A stretch of DNA of 64,000 nucleotides from Crossaster papposus (GCA_037893245.1 JBAIAA010000251.1:372001-436000), one strand, 5' to 3'; counted from the first letter of the stretch, positions 10,921 through 23,156 are shown. A program made the numbers and translations. The notes: a model not told the origin generated them from the letters alone.

Positions 10921-11834
10921 TACATAGTTTATTTCCAATGGCATGGTATACCTCTTCTGGCATGATCTCTACATTGCCTGTGCGGAAACGTATTGTATTG
11001 GGCCTGCGCAGGACTGGGTGTGGTCGGCTCTGGGTAGCCATTTCAAAATGGCGTCGGTGTGGCCTATGCTACTGAACGCAACATTTACGTAGGCCAAAAG
11101 GCCCCAAATCTACAGTTTCTGGCCTTTACAACTCTACTATAATGGATATATATCCTACTCACTTATATCTGTTAAAAAAGGAAGCTCCAAACCCGTCGCA
11201 AACATGTGGAAACAAATCGTGATTTTTACGGAGCCCTTTCTCATAGTGTTGCGTCCTCACACGCTATTATTATTATTAGTAGTAGTAGTAGTAGTATTAT
11301 CTTGGAATAAGTACCCTTTGGGAGACCATTTTGCGTAATTTTAAGAACATTAGGGAGACCATGGTCATCAGGGAGACTTTTCGAGGTCTCCCTAACGTTC
11401 CAACTACAGGAAGGAGATACATTTTTAAACATTTAACAGTCCAGATTGATAGAGTAGTGTCCAACATGCATAAATATGAAATTTCGTAGAAAAAGCTCTA
11501 GGTAAAACGGGTTAGGTTACAATAAAGAATGGAAGATTTTGTGCACGTCATTATGGAGAGGTCTCCCAAATGTACCATTTTCGGTTACGCCCAAAACCTC
11601 ACACGGATGTCTGTCCCTACGTCGTCTAGCACCCCGACTTCACTCCCATAGGAAAGAACATGTAAACAAAGCCATGACGTCAGTATACGTCTCAGCTCTT
11701 CAAGCTCAAAGTAAATGCTGTATTTTAGTACAACAACACGAAATACATTAAACGTCCCTTCGTACTCTGCCCTGCGGATTAAAACAGTGTGTCACAAAAA
11801 TGTAAACAAAATATAACGGAATACCACACATAAT
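10921..11834. other. No gene; ATT/TAG microsatellite and nested inverted repeats
   Basis: An (ATT)n/(TAG)n run lies at 11264-11299. 'gtaccctttgggagacc' at about 11310 is inverted at about 11561 ('ggtctcccaaatgtacc'), and inside that 'gaacattagggagacc' (about 11345) is inverted at about 11384 ('ggtctccctaacgttcc'). This looks like remains of a small foldback element. No coding is supported. Confidence 0.5.
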
Positions 11835-12786
11835 GGCCCGTATGCATGAAAGAGGTATAACTTGTACTGAAAGTAAGCCTATTCAGAGAATAGTTATTCC
11901 TGTCATTGTGGTATACTGAAATCGGTATGCACGAAACGTATGTTAACAATTCCAGGCATAACTATCATGCGAATAAGCTATTCCATGGTATTAGGGTTAT
12001 GCAATGGTTTATTGATTTGTGATTCCAAAAACATATATTAATAGGACTGTCTTCGCGCTACTATTCTGAATCACAATATGGGTTACACGTAGATCTGGCC
12101 ACATGGCGCCAAAGGGAGATCTGCCAAGCACTGGGAATATCGTAGCGCCGTTGATATGTAAGCCTAAAGACCAACGGAAACGGGCAAAAAACTGGGAAAG
12201 TACTAAAAAGGAATACATGTTGGACTGTTTAACGGACCACGTTTTTATAAAATATAAAATATAAAGGTATCTAACAAATAATGAATATACTATACATGCT
12301 ATCAGAAACCTACAAGACCATATTTTGGATGATCCTATATTATTTCGGATGCTAAAAAGTACGAACAAAATAAAACAACTTAACAAACATATCACTTTAA
12401 TGCAGGGCACTATCCCTTTTTGACAAAGAACTCCAGTATAATTGACGAAAACAAAGGCATTGCAGAGTAACGAATATCATTTTACGCCAGTATCCTCCAA
12501 ACAGAAGGCAAAGTTATGAGACATCCACTGGAGTCGAACTCCAAATAGTCTTAATCCACTCCTTAAACATACCCCCTGGTTGGTGTAAGTTACACCAGGA
12601 AATCTGCCGTATTTACACCACATAATAAGCTATTCCACCTTTGTGCATACGACTCCCTATTCGAGGTTAAAAGTTAGGCCACAGTTTAACTTATACCCCG
12701 TTCATGCATACCAACAGTGGTAAAACCATTCATTTATACCTGGTATAAGCTATTCTGCCGCTATTCCGCTTTCATGCATACGGGCC
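11835..12786. mobile_element. 952-bp MITE with 'ggcccgtatgcatgaaag' terminal inverted repeats
   Basis: The first 18 bases, 'ggcccgtatgcatgaaag', are perfectly inverted at the right end (12769-12786). Weaker inverted similarity goes on inside each end, with repeated 'tcatgcatac' and 'ggtataagctattc' words. No ORF fits a transposase and I see no target-site duplication. Confidence 0.75.
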
Positions 12787-13127
12787 AGAATGTGTAACCA
12801 GCATAAGTATATGGTTTGAAAGATACACCTTTCCACTTAATAAATGATACACCTTTCCACTTTATAAATGAGACATCGTTCCAATCTGATAATAATTGAC
12901 AGAGTAACGAGTAATTCCCCAAGAGAGGTCAAATTGACATGGGACTAAGTTTTTCGATTTTGTGGCGATACTTTGTGTTACAACGACCGACCAATAAGAA
13001 CTGACAGACTATGTAACGTGACGCACGGGCTAAAATCGCTCTCCAAAAAGTCAATGAAATTTAGTCTTTATCCGCAAAATATAACGCCTTTTCGTCAATC
13101 AACACAATAAACACACAATTCTGATCA
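12787..13127. other. No gene
   Basis: AT-rich spacer with a short direct repeat ('gatacacctttccactt', twice near 12820-12860). It ends in the TA target dinucleotide at 13128-13129. Confidence 0.4.
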
Positions 13128-13563
13128 TAGTGAGGTGGATTAAGGAAAACATCGTTACACGGTGGACCAAAGCACCATTTTTTCACCAAAGTATCAGTTT
13201 GACCCATAGATTTCAAAAAAGTCATGCTCCAAAAAATCTGAGAATTGTTAACCTTGAATTACGTCATTATGACGTCATAACCTCTTGTTATGTAATAAAG
13301 CAAACGCAAATGCCATGGTGGGATTTCTACATGCCAAAATTATGTTTCTGAGGTCAAGGAATTCAATGAGGGTGGTATTAGTTTGTAAAAAATTAATATC
13401 CTTTATGGTGACTACATGTATATTGATGTAAATATGACGTCATCATCGTCAATACTACACAAATAACACAACATTTGAAAAAAACAGATTGTATTGCCGT
13501 TTTTTCACCAAAATGCTATTTTTTTGGTGTTCAAAATGGTAACAGTATAATTACCGTGGCACT

Positions 13564-14365
13564 GATCTACAAGATACCATGATGTCATTATGATATAATA
13601 AACAATAACTATCAACCAAAACAATAACACATTAACACAATGAAACACAATGATTCTGACCGGATATAGGTTATGACAGGATATTTATTATATTGAATAG
13701 CGCATATAACAGTTGGTTTGTGTATACGAGGGATTATAGTGTGTTACCATTTATTTAACTGCATCTTACAGTTACAGTTATTAGGTTTTTTTACAGTTTA
13801 TTACTATTAACCACCTACTTAAAGGGGCAGAATCGTCGCTCAAAAAATTGGCGTTCAACAAAGCCAGCTACAACGTCAGACAAGCTAAACGAATCCTTAA
13901 TAAATACACTGGTCTACTGGGCCCCAACTACGGCGTTAACATCTCTATCACCAACAACCCTAAGCTAAAACAGTTGTTTTGTACCAGCCGCACACTGCAC
14001 AGGAAGATTGCTAACTTCAAAGTATAATATTAATATAAAAACAAGAATATAATAAAACAAAACAAATCCTCCGACTATCACAAGTTTGTGACGCGTAATT
14101 CCTTCTAAAAAATATTCCCCGAGAGCCACTGGTATTGGACGCGTAATTTCTTCTTAATAATATCATCCAAGAGCCACTGGTTTGTAGACGATCTACAAGA
14201 TACCATGATGTCATTATGATATAATAAACAATAACTATCAACCAAAACAATAACACATTAACACAATGAAACACAATGATTCTGACCGGATATAGGTTAT
14301 GACAGGATATTTATTATATTGAATAGCGCATATAACAGTTGGTTTGTGTATACGAGGGATTATAG
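13564..14365 (+). repeat. 176-bp direct duplication within TIR element copy 1
   Basis: 13564-13739 and 14190-14365 are the same 176-bp segment, starting 'gatctacaagatacc' and ending 'gagggattatag'. The second copy interrupts the ~50-bp repeat tract. The identical arrangement sits in copy 2 at 16509-16684 and 17135-17310, so the duplication is older than the pair. Confidence 0.9.
13797..14027 (+). pseudogene. 76-codon exon-like fragment inside TIR element copy 1
   Basis: A 'ttaggtttttttacag' tract at 13781-13796 looks like a 3' splice site. The frame is open from 13797 to a TAA at 14025-14027 and has no ATG at the front. The product is basic (about residues 9-76: 'KGAESSLKKLAFNKASYN', then 'RILNKYTGLLGPNYGVNISI', ending 'LHRKIANFKV'). 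Base composition is clearly richer in GC and more codon-like than the surrounding element. I do not recognise the family. It may be the last exon of a host gene captured by the element, or the last scrap of the element's own protein. Copy 2 holds the same ORF unchanged (16742-16972). Confidence 0.45.
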
Positions 14366-14745
14366 AGCCACTGGTTTATAATTTTATAATAGACGCGTAA
14401 TTCCTTCTTAAAAATATCCACCAAGAGTCACAGGTTTATGAACGCGTAATTCCTTCTTTATAATTTACTACAAAAGCCACTGGTTGGTAGATACGTAATT
14501 CCTTCTTAAAAATACCCTCAGACAGCCACAGGTTTGTGGACGCGTAATTCCTTCTTAGAAATATCCTCCAAGAACCACAGGTTGGTGAACGCGTGGTTCC
14601 CTCTTTAAAATATCCTCAGACAGCCACAGGTTTGTGGACGCGTAATTCCTTCTTAGAAATATCCTTCAAGAACCACAGGTTTGTGGACGCGTAATTCCTT
14701 CTTAAAATTATCCTCCGAGAACCACAAGTCTGTAGACGCGTGTTT
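14080..14745. repeat. ~50-60-bp degenerate tandem repeat in TIR element copy 1
   Basis: About ten units built around 'acgcgtaattccttctt' and 'gccacaggtttgtgg', interrupted by the 176-bp duplication. The same tract is in copy 2 at about 17025-17690. Confidence 0.85.
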
Positions 14746-15403
14746 CCTTATAACTTCATTTCGCCGACAGCCATTGCTGTACGAGCATGTATGCCTATAT
14801 TAAAAAGATCACTTTTTACTCAATTAAATAACAACTTTCAACTATATAACGGGCAGCTGTTCACTATGTGAGACGTGATGTTTAAGCTCTACCCATTTTA
14901 AGTTAAGTTTTTAAGTTACGCATACATATCGGTTAATGTTTTCATAATTTTCCGATAATTTACCACACGCCCTTATACATAAAATAAAATAAAATTCTTT
15001 AGTATTAAGTCTAAATTACACGATAAGTTTCTTATACAATTCATTATTAAAGATTGATTTATGTCAATTAAAATACACATTGATTATACACTATACTGTA
15101 TAATTTTAATTCATTTCTTTATTTTTGAAACTCATCTTTTGAGTTTTTAATGTAAAAAGTGTATTATTACAGGCTCGAGAAATATCTGAACCATATCTGC
15201 TAACTTCCAAATTGAAAAATTGTTTATATCCTTAAACTATTTAATTCATATTTTCTAATTTATTAATTTATTAAATATAATATGTTTAAAGAAAATGTGA
15301 ATTAATACCGTAGTTCTTTCTAGAGAAACATAATTCCTTCATCTAATTGATTTAAAATATAGTTGTATCGAAATGCAATAAATTATAACCATAGAACTGT
15401 CCG

Positions 15404-15606
15404 TACTTCGCGTGCATTTTGAGTTCTTACTGTTTCCTCTATGTGTGATCTCTGTGTCTTTGAACTACCTATCCCCTCGTGCCGGGTTTGACATTACTGG
15501 ATCTTTTATAACCGGTCGTCAAGTCCACCAACAGGCACATTCCCGAACGGTTTTTAAATCCCACTTTCTTCTACGGCGACTGTCTGAACGTCTGGCGTAT
15601 CGTAAG
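15404..15606 (+). other. Exon-like open segment ending at a donor-like site
   Basis: An open stretch with better codon character than its AT-rich surroundings ('LSPRAGFDITGSFITGRQ...FLLRRLSERLAY') ends at 'aag|gtacgt', a good 5' splice match. In copy 2 (about 18351-18544) a two-base change in the front part shifts the start of the frame but leaves the rest. It may be a second captured exon; the family is not recognised. Confidence 0.25.
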
Positions 15607-16075
15607 GTACGTTAGGGACTGTAGTTGGACTTTAGGTTCACTATACAACAACACAACCATGAGCTGAAATTGAAACATGTTAACATATTTTAATACAAAC
15701 CACTGATTTTCCCACGGTGATGATGATGTATTTTATACCATCATATGCTAATATAGACAAATTTAATACAAACATGATGAAACTGTTTGTTTCAGCGCAA
15801 CACAAACGTTGCCATGCGATTCCTTGGCCTTTGATACATATAATTCGCTACTAAAATCACTTGCCTCGGCATTATATAACTAAAAACATGCCGTTTTAAG
15901 GAAATGGCGGCCATTTTGAATATATTACGTCATAATTAGGTCAAGGTCATTGCAATTTTTTTGGAGCATGGGATTTTATTAATCTACATACCCATAGGAG
16001 TCTTTAAAAAAAAATTGGTGCTTTTGTCCACCGTGTCACGATCTTCGTGTTTTTTGTCCTTAATCCACCTCACTA

Positions 16076-19013
16076 GTGAGGTGGATTAAGGAAAAAATCG
16101 TTACACGGTGGACAAAAGCACCATTTTTTCACCAAAGTATCAGTTTGACCCATAGATTTAAAAAAAGTCATGCTCCAAAAAATCTGAGAATTGTTAACCT
16201 TGAATTACGTCATTATGACGTCATAACCTCTTGTTATGTAATAAAGCAAACGCAAATGCCATGGTGGGATTTCTACATGCCAAAATTATGTTTCTGAGGT
16301 CAAGGAATTCAATGAGGGTGGTATTAGTTTGTAAAAAATTAATTTCCTTTATGGTGACTACATGTATATTGATGTAAATATGACGTCATCATCGCCAATA
16401 CTACACAATTAACACAACATTTGAAAAAACAGATTTTATTGCCGTTTTTTCACCAAAATGCTATTTTTTTGGTGTTCAAAATGGTAACAGTATAATTACC
16501 GTGGCACTGATCTACAAGATACCATGATGTCATTATGATATAATAAACAATAACTATCAACCAAAACAATAACACATTAACACAATGAAACACAATGATT
16601 CTGACCGGATATAGGTTATGACAGGATATTTATTATATTGAATAGCGCATATAACAGTTGGTTTGTGTATACGAGGGATTATAGTGTGTTACCATTTATT
16701 TAACTGCATCTTACAGTTACAGTTATTAGGTTTTTTTACAGTTTATTACTATTAACCACCTACTTAAAGGGGCAGAATCGTCGCTCAAAAAATTGGCGTT
16801 CAACAAAGCCAGCTACAACGTCAGACAAGCTAAACGAATCCTTAATAAATACACTGGTCTACTGGGCCCCAACTACGGCGTTAACATCTCTATCACCAAC
16901 AACCCTAAGCTAAAACAGTTGTTTTGTACCAGCCGCACACTGCACAGGAAGATTGCTAACTTCAAAGTATAATATTAATATAAAAACAAGAATATAATAA
17001 AACAAAACAAATCCTCCGACTATCACAAGTTTGTGACGCGTAATTCCTTCTAAAAAATATTCCCCGAGAGCCACTGGTATTGGACGCGTAATTTCTTCTT
17101 AATAATATCATCCAAGAGCCACTGGTTTGTAGACGATCTACAAGATACCATGATGTCATTATGATATAATAAACAATAACTATCAACCAAAACAATAACA
17201 CATTAACACAATGAAACACAATGATTCTGACCGGATATAGGTTATGACAGGATATTTATTATATTGAATAGCGCATATAACAGTTGGTTTGTGTATACGA
17301 GGGATTATAGAGCCACTGGTTTATAATTTTATAATAGACGCGTAATTCCTTCTTAAAAATATCCACCAAGAGTCACAGGTTTATGAACGCGTAATTCCTT
17401 CTTTATAATTTACTACAAAAGCCACTGGTTGGTAGATACGTAATTCCTTCTTAAAAATACCCTCAGACAGCCACAGGTTTGTGGACGCGTAATTCCTTCT
17501 TAGAAATATCCTCCAAGAACCACAGGTTGGTGAACGCGTGGTTCCCTCTTTAAAATATCCTCAGACAGCCACAGGTTTGTGGACGCGTAATTCCATCTTA
17601 GAAATATCCTTCAAGAACCACAGGTTAGTGGACGCGTAATTCCTTCTTAAAATTATCCTCCGAGAACCACAAGTCTGTAGACGCGTGTTTCCTTATAACT
17701 TCATTTCGCCGACAGCCATTGCTGTACGGGCATGTATGCCTATATTAAAAAGATCACTTTTTACTTAATTAAATAACAACTTTCAACTATATAACGGGCA
17801 GCTGTTCACTATGTGAGACGTGATGTTTAAGCTCTACCCATTTTAAGTTAAGTTTTTAAGTTACGCATACATATCGGTTAATGTTTTCATAATTTTCCGA
17901 TAATTTACCACACGCCCTTATACATAAAATAAAATTCTTTAGTATTAAGTCTAAATTACACGATAAGTTTCTTATACAATTCATTATTAAAGATTGATTT
18001 ATGTCAATTAAAATACACATTGGTTATACACTATACTGTATAATTTTAATTCATTTCTTTATTTTTGAAACTCATCTTTTGAGTTTTTAATGTAAAAAGT
18101 GTATTATTACAGGCTCGAGAAATATCTGAACCATATCTGCTAACTTCCAAATTGAACAATTGTTTATATCCTTAAACTATTTAATTCATATTTTCTAATT
18201 TATTAATTTATTAAATATAATATGTTTAAAGAAAATGTGAATTAATACCGTAGTTCTTTCTAGAGAAACATAATTCCTTCATCTAATTGATTTAAAATAT
18301 AGTTGTATCGAAATGTAATAAATTATAACCATAGAACTGTCCGTACTTCGCGTGCATTTTGAGTTCTTACTGTTTCCTCTATGTGATCTCTGTGTCTTTG
18401 AACTACCTATCCCCTCGTGCCGGGTTTGACATTACTGGATCTTTTATAACCGGTCGTCAAGTCCACCAACAGGCACATTCCCGAACGGTTTTTAAATCCC
18501 ACTTTCTTCTACGGCGACTGTCTGAACGTCTGGCGTATCATGAGGTACGTTAGGGACTGTAGTTGGACTTTAGGTTCACTATACAACAACACAACCATGA
18601 GCTGAAATTGAAACATGTTAAAATATTTTAATACAAACCACTGATTTTCCCACGGTGATGATGATGTATTTTATACCATCATATGCTAATATAGACAAAT
18701 TTAATACAAAAATGATGAAACTGTTTGTTTCAGCGCAACACAAACGTTGCCATGTGATTCCTTGGCCTTTGATACATATAATTCGCCACTAAAATCACTT
18801 GCCTCGGCATTATATAACTAAAAACATGCCGTTTTAAGGAAATGGGGGCCATTTTGAATATATTACGTCATAATTAGGTCAAGGTCATTGCAATTTTTTT
18901 GGAGCATGGGATTTTATTAATCTACATACCCATAGGAGTCTTTAAAACAAAATTGGTGCTTTTGTCCACCGTGTCACGATCTTCGTGTGTTTTTTGTCCT
19001 TAATCCACCTCAC
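16076..19013. mobile_element. 2.94-kb TIR element, copy 2 of a head-to-tail pair
   Basis: It has the same ends, internal repeats and ORF fragment as the element at 13130-16073. It follows that copy directly after a single shared TA (16074-16075) and is followed by TA at 19014-19015. Length is 2938 bp against 2944. Differences are scattered substitutions and small indels (for example a five-base AT-tract loss near 17930). Confidence 0.88.
16742..16972 (+). pseudogene. 76-codon exon-like fragment inside TIR element copy 2
   Basis: Same as the fragment at 13797-14027, including the acceptor-like 'tttttttacag'. I see no base difference inside the frame, although the surrounding copies do differ. 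This is suggestive of, but does not prove, constraint or recent duplication. Confidence 0.45.
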
Positions 19014-19015
19014 TA

Positions 19016-19457
19016 TAGAGGTCAGTGGGCTATACAGACAACACAAATTTGGCTGTGGCATGAAATATATTTGCTCTCAAGACTAGATGATTTTGAGAGA
19101 TATTTGCGACTCGTAATAACGATAATATACATGTGCTATGTAAACGTGGACCTGTTGATGTAGGAAACCATACATTGTCTGCAGCTGGGCGTAAAGACTT
19201 CATTTAAGCTCGGCAGAGTCGTAAGTTTATGCTGTATTTCCAGGGCCTTTTGGGTTTTCTGTACGGTAGTTTTGTGTGAGACATTTTGTAGCTATTACAC
19301 AATCTATGCAATGCTTGTATTTGGAATTTCTGGAACTTTGCCTATTATTGTGGTGCGTAATTGTAACTACGTAGTATGTAAATGTATTGACATTATTAAT
19401 GAGCAGTATTGTATACATGTATTTAATTGGGTACATGTGATGGGTTGTTCTTTCAGA
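19016..19457. other. No supported gene
   Basis: AT-rich flank to the right of the second TIR element. Short open stretches on both strands have no recognisable domain. Confidence 0.4.
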
Positions 19458-19639
19458 TTAAACCGCACGAAGGGGAGATCCCACTTCAGAGTAACCAGCT
19501 AACATACAGTTTCCAGTGTGGGTTATTCTATCTGGTGTGGGTGTGTGTGTAAATGATAACCGTGAGCGATGAAGCAGCACAGCAGACGAGCAGAAAATGT
19601 AACAGTCGGCGATGTAGATATTTGACCCATTGTAGCGGT

Positions 19640-20295
19640 TGTTCTTCAGAGATCGGGCAGCGTTTTTGTTGACGAACTGCCTATCTGTATACCTCAACAG
19701 CTTACAGTGAATCATTCGTGAGCGCGTCTGACTATCGACCCCGGTGTGAGTTGGCCGGCGTCCCGGTGTACGGTGGACTCGTTCAATCTCGATGTCAGAG
19801 GCCCCCCCAACTTCATGTGATTCGTCAATAAATCCGCTACAAATTCCTCGCAGGATTGATCTTTTTCGGATCCCTCGAGAACACCGAGGATTACAATGTT
19901 ATTTCTCCTGCTTCGGTTCTGCAGATCGTCAAGCTGGTCTTCAAGCTTGTTGATTTCTAGGTGGTGTGCAATAGAATGGTTGTTGATGGTCGCAGTGACT
20001 GATCTATTATTTTCCTCGAGCATTTCAATGGCTGTTTTCAAGTCGTCTATGTCCTTTGAATTTCCATTGACACGACGATCGGTGTCACAAAGACTGTCTT
20101 AAAGCTTGGACAGCCTGGCATCCATGATCTCAATGGCATTCGGGATTTGGTCCAGCTTCGTATTCACGGCGGAAAAAGCGTCTCGACAGTACTGGCAGCC
20201 ACCTTGAACCACAACGGACTCACTGGTAGAAGGAGTCGACGACGGTTGATCTGTTTTCCCTCGTTTTCTGCTGCTCCGTACAGGCTTGCTCACAT
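19640..20295 (-). pseudogene. LINE ORF1 (L1/Tx1-like), decayed
   Basis: The minus-strand start is near 20311 ('MADSCDVSKPV'). An N-terminal CxxC ('CQYC') is followed by a heptad-rich coiled coil. Then comes the diagnostic 'KLEDQLDDLQNRSRRNN' and 'IVILGV-EGSEK', as in L1/Tx1-type ORF1 RNA-binding proteins. A TAA at 20099-20101 breaks the frame. A seven-G run near 19804-19810 causes a frameshift, after which 'ASDIEIERVHRTPGRRPTH' continues the RRM region. A third segment, 'CKLLRYTDRQFVNKNAAR', fits the C-terminal domain. ORF1 normally coats element RNA in the retrotransposition particle; this copy cannot. No ORF2 is present downstream on this strand. Confidence 0.75.
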
Positions 20296-20510
20296 CACAA
20301 GAATCAGCCATGATACTATACATGGACAGATCATCATTGTTTCATTTTGAAGTCGGCATGCGGAGAAGTGCAACATGGCGGACCAACGACGTGACTCTGT
20401 GAGCCAATGAAATGTCCAGGTGTTGGTACGATACGTATTACTTAATCTATTTCTGTGACGTCATACTATTGTTGAAACTGTAGATTATTTTTAAGAATGT
20501 ACACTTTACC

Positions 20511-20557
20511 GTAGATTAAGTTACGAATCGACTCTTGGCTGTAGATTAAGTTGACAA
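20511..20557 (+). repeat. Left ~47-bp direct repeat of the Crypton
   Basis: It starts 'gtagattaagttacgaatc' and continues through 'actcttggctgta' to 'attaagttgacaa'. It matches 23207-23253 with two mismatches. Confidence 0.8.
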
Positions 20558-21209
20558 TTAAATCCTTAGTATAGGTTTTTTTATACAAAACAATCGCTTA
20601 CAACAAACGTTTAAAAGGTATAGAGTATACTTTTTGCGACTATCTAAAAAAATCATAAACCAACAAAATTATTGTTCCAAAGATTATTTGAAGTAAATAT
20701 GTTAATGTCTCTAAACTCCCTGTGGAATTATTAATTCTGGCATGCTGTCATTTTAAAGGAAATAATAACAGAAGTCCAAAAGTGTGTGTGTTTCAGAGAC
20801 GCATTTATTGCCATTAAGTATTGGTTGAAAATCAAAATCTTCGAATATTATTTCTTCAGAAAATGCAGCATTCACAGAGCCAAAACTTTGTCGTGATACA
20901 TGTAGTTGTCAAGTGTCTTTCTTTAGTTTGTGAGAACTTTGCTGCTTTAAATGATAAAAATACACAACTGACAAATAGTATATTATACCTTCAACATACA
21001 TTTTTTACTTTTTTGTAAACGTAACTTTCCTACAGAGAGAAAATAGAAAATATTCACAAAACTAATGCTACAGGAAAACCTCGCAATATAAAGTTTAGTT
21101 AGTAAATGGTCATTTTATACATCAACAAAATAAACCACTCAATTTCCTGAACATTTCCTGAATATTTTCTGAACTATAAAATAAAAAAAATAAAAAATGG
21201 AAATGGATT
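20558..21209. other. Non-coding 3' part of the Crypton
   Basis: AT-rich and without a supported ORF. It includes the presumed 3' untranslated region of the recombinase gene. Confidence 0.4.
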
Positions 21210-22934
21210 TTATTTGGGCACATTTACATTTACAGTTATATGTATTCCACTGCCGTCTGCACGAGTGGTTGCAGGTCTCTCAAAGCTGGTGCTTCCTGAT
21301 GCACCAAGGGCAACATCGGTGTCTTTGGAGCTCTCTGTCGGACGCTTCGTGGAGGCAAGAGCATGGCTGATTGCTTGTCGTTGGTCATCCGTCGTCCGTT
21401 TGTAAGAGCGGACAGCAGAAGAGCGATGACCAGTGGTCTCACAGATTAGCTGCTCGTCGAAGTTCTGCTGATACAAACGGAATGCAGCCGTAGCACGAAG
21501 GGAGTGATTAGTGTAGTAACCATGCAATCCTGCTTGATCACATAGGCGTCGAACAGTTTGGGAAAGCTGATGAATTCCTTGTGGCTGACAGGTGTACCAT
21601 ACATCACCATGTGGCTTTGCAAGAGGACGGAGATAGAAAGCTGGACTACATTTCGCTGATGTCGGTCTATGGCGTATATACTCCTCGTAGAGACGTACTA
21701 CGCCTCTGTCTGGATTCGAGGTGTTTTCGTATGCATCCACTTTCTTAGGCATGATCTTCCGATGTTGCAATCCACCTTGAAGGCTCTTAGACACATCTTC
21801 CGTGTATCTGAGAAACCGCTTGTCATCGGTGGTTGTCTGAAGGTGCATCTGCGAGTTTGTGTATCCACTAACTGCTGTGCTGTATTGGTCCCAAGAATCT
21901 TCTTGTCCCACATGACATTCTCATCTTCCACGCCGATTACTTCTGCCTTGCGGTGTTTCACTATGTGTCCTGCAGCAGAAAGTTCTTTCATCTGGTTGTC
22001 AAGGGTATTTCTCAAAGAAGAAAATGCTTCGTCGTGAAGAAACCGATATTCCTTGCCGTGCATCGCCATATACAGCTGAATACATGTCACCATCTCATAG
22101 AGAGTTTCACTGGGATACTCCTCTCCGTTGACCTTACGCACCTCCAAGGTGAAACGGGTGAGACCGTAACACAGTTCATCGGTTGTCATTTCAAGGAGCT
22201 CACTCCGTATAGCGCTCAAGTTCAAGTCAGGATTCAGTATTGCTCGTTCATTCCTCTGAATTTTTCACTCGTTGAATGCGCGAACTGCCCAGGCACATTT
22301 CTTATCCGTTGAATCCGAATATCTTAAAATAGAAAGGAAAACAAAAACGTAGAAAATGTTATAACGTAAAACATCAGAAAGGGCGATTTTTTTGTTTCTT
22401 TATATACCTAGCACAATATAGATTCAGGGAACACAATGACCAACACAAAAGAGGGGGGTTCCCTCTGCCACATATCATGATTCACGTTTCTTGACATTGA
22501 CACTAGTCACTAGTCCTCATATGTTTTAGGTGATTTGGCATGGCTATAAAACCATTTTTCTTATTTGCTAGTTTGGATATTATACAAGAGTTATACAGCC
22601 ACTAAGATACAAGAATTACAACCTACCTTTTTGTAGATTTGCGGACAACCTCAATATCACCCATGGGAGGTTTGAATCGGTTGCTTTCGTTTGCAGTTGT
22701 TGTTTTAATATATCCAAGATTTGTACTTGCTGGTGCTGGTACATCTTCGTCAGATATCTCCGAGAAATAAATCGATTTATCATAGCCACACGTTTTTTTC
22801 CCAACCACTTGGTTGTCATTTTGTAGTGTCAACAGGAATTTAGCTGTAGCAGTACTGTCGGAACTACTGGATGAGCTAGGTCTAAAGCTACTCTGAGTAA
22901 GAGGCATACTGTTCGAGCTGTCGCTGTCAGACAT
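21210..22934 (-). pseudogene. Crypton tyrosine recombinase (KIAA1958/ZMYM-like), two exons, inactivated
   Basis: Exon 1 runs from ATG 22934 ('MSDSDSSNSM', serine-rich) to 22627 and stops at an AAG|GTAGGT donor. The intron ends at a 'cctttctattttaag' acceptor, and exon 2 starts at 22322. Joining them keeps the frame (phase 2 plus 1), which supports the model. Exon 2 has the alpha-helical N-terminal region ('YPSETLYEMVTCIQLYM'), then the recombinase core with HSLR (box with His and Arg), TGHRS and the SYKR tyrosine. Damage: TGA at 22265-22267 in a position that is normally tryptophan. A frame change near 21855 appears to delete the short segment holding the first catalytic arginine of the family. 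The normal role is DNA strand exchange for element integration; this copy should be dead. Confidence 0.8.
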
Positions 22935-23156
22935 TGTGAAACCTCTGACTACAAGTCCAATATGGCAGCGCGAAAGCCTTTTACCTTGGTTTTTATACCC
23001 GCGTTCATGTAGTAACAAAGCCCTGAATTGGTGATTATATAATGCTTGTGGCTTAAATTCATTCACAAACGCACTGTAAGCTTGACAACAATTAGATCTA
23101 CACCCATCTGCAGGGCCCATTTGAATAAACCTTAATTGTTCTTTTCAAAAATTAGG

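Larger units (their letters stand above)
13130..16073. mobile_element. 2.94-kb TIR element, copy 1 of a head-to-tail pair
   Basis: It begins 'gtgaggtggattaagga' and ends with the inverse 'tccttaatccacctcac'. The imperfect terminal inverted repeat runs about 60 bp, through 'acacggtggac...agcacca' and its inverse. It is flanked by TA on both sides (13128-13129 and 16074-16075), the target duplication of Tc1/mariner-type elements. No transposase ORF is visible, so it is non-autonomous. Inside are a 76-codon ORF fragment, a 176-bp direct duplication, a ~50-bp repeat tract and a short exon-like open segment near 15.5 kb. It is about 98% identical by eye to the copy at 16076-19013. Confidence 0.88.

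Noticed and set aside
12520-12545. tRNA T-arm-like motif 'ggagtcgaactcc'
   Set aside because: The stem-loop has the wrong loop size and no acceptor, D or anticodon arms can be built around it.
14017-14274. 85-codon minus-strand frame repeated at 16962-17219
   Set aside because: Covers the ~50-bp repeat and the 176-bp duplication; antisense and without domain. Present twice only because the element is duplicated.
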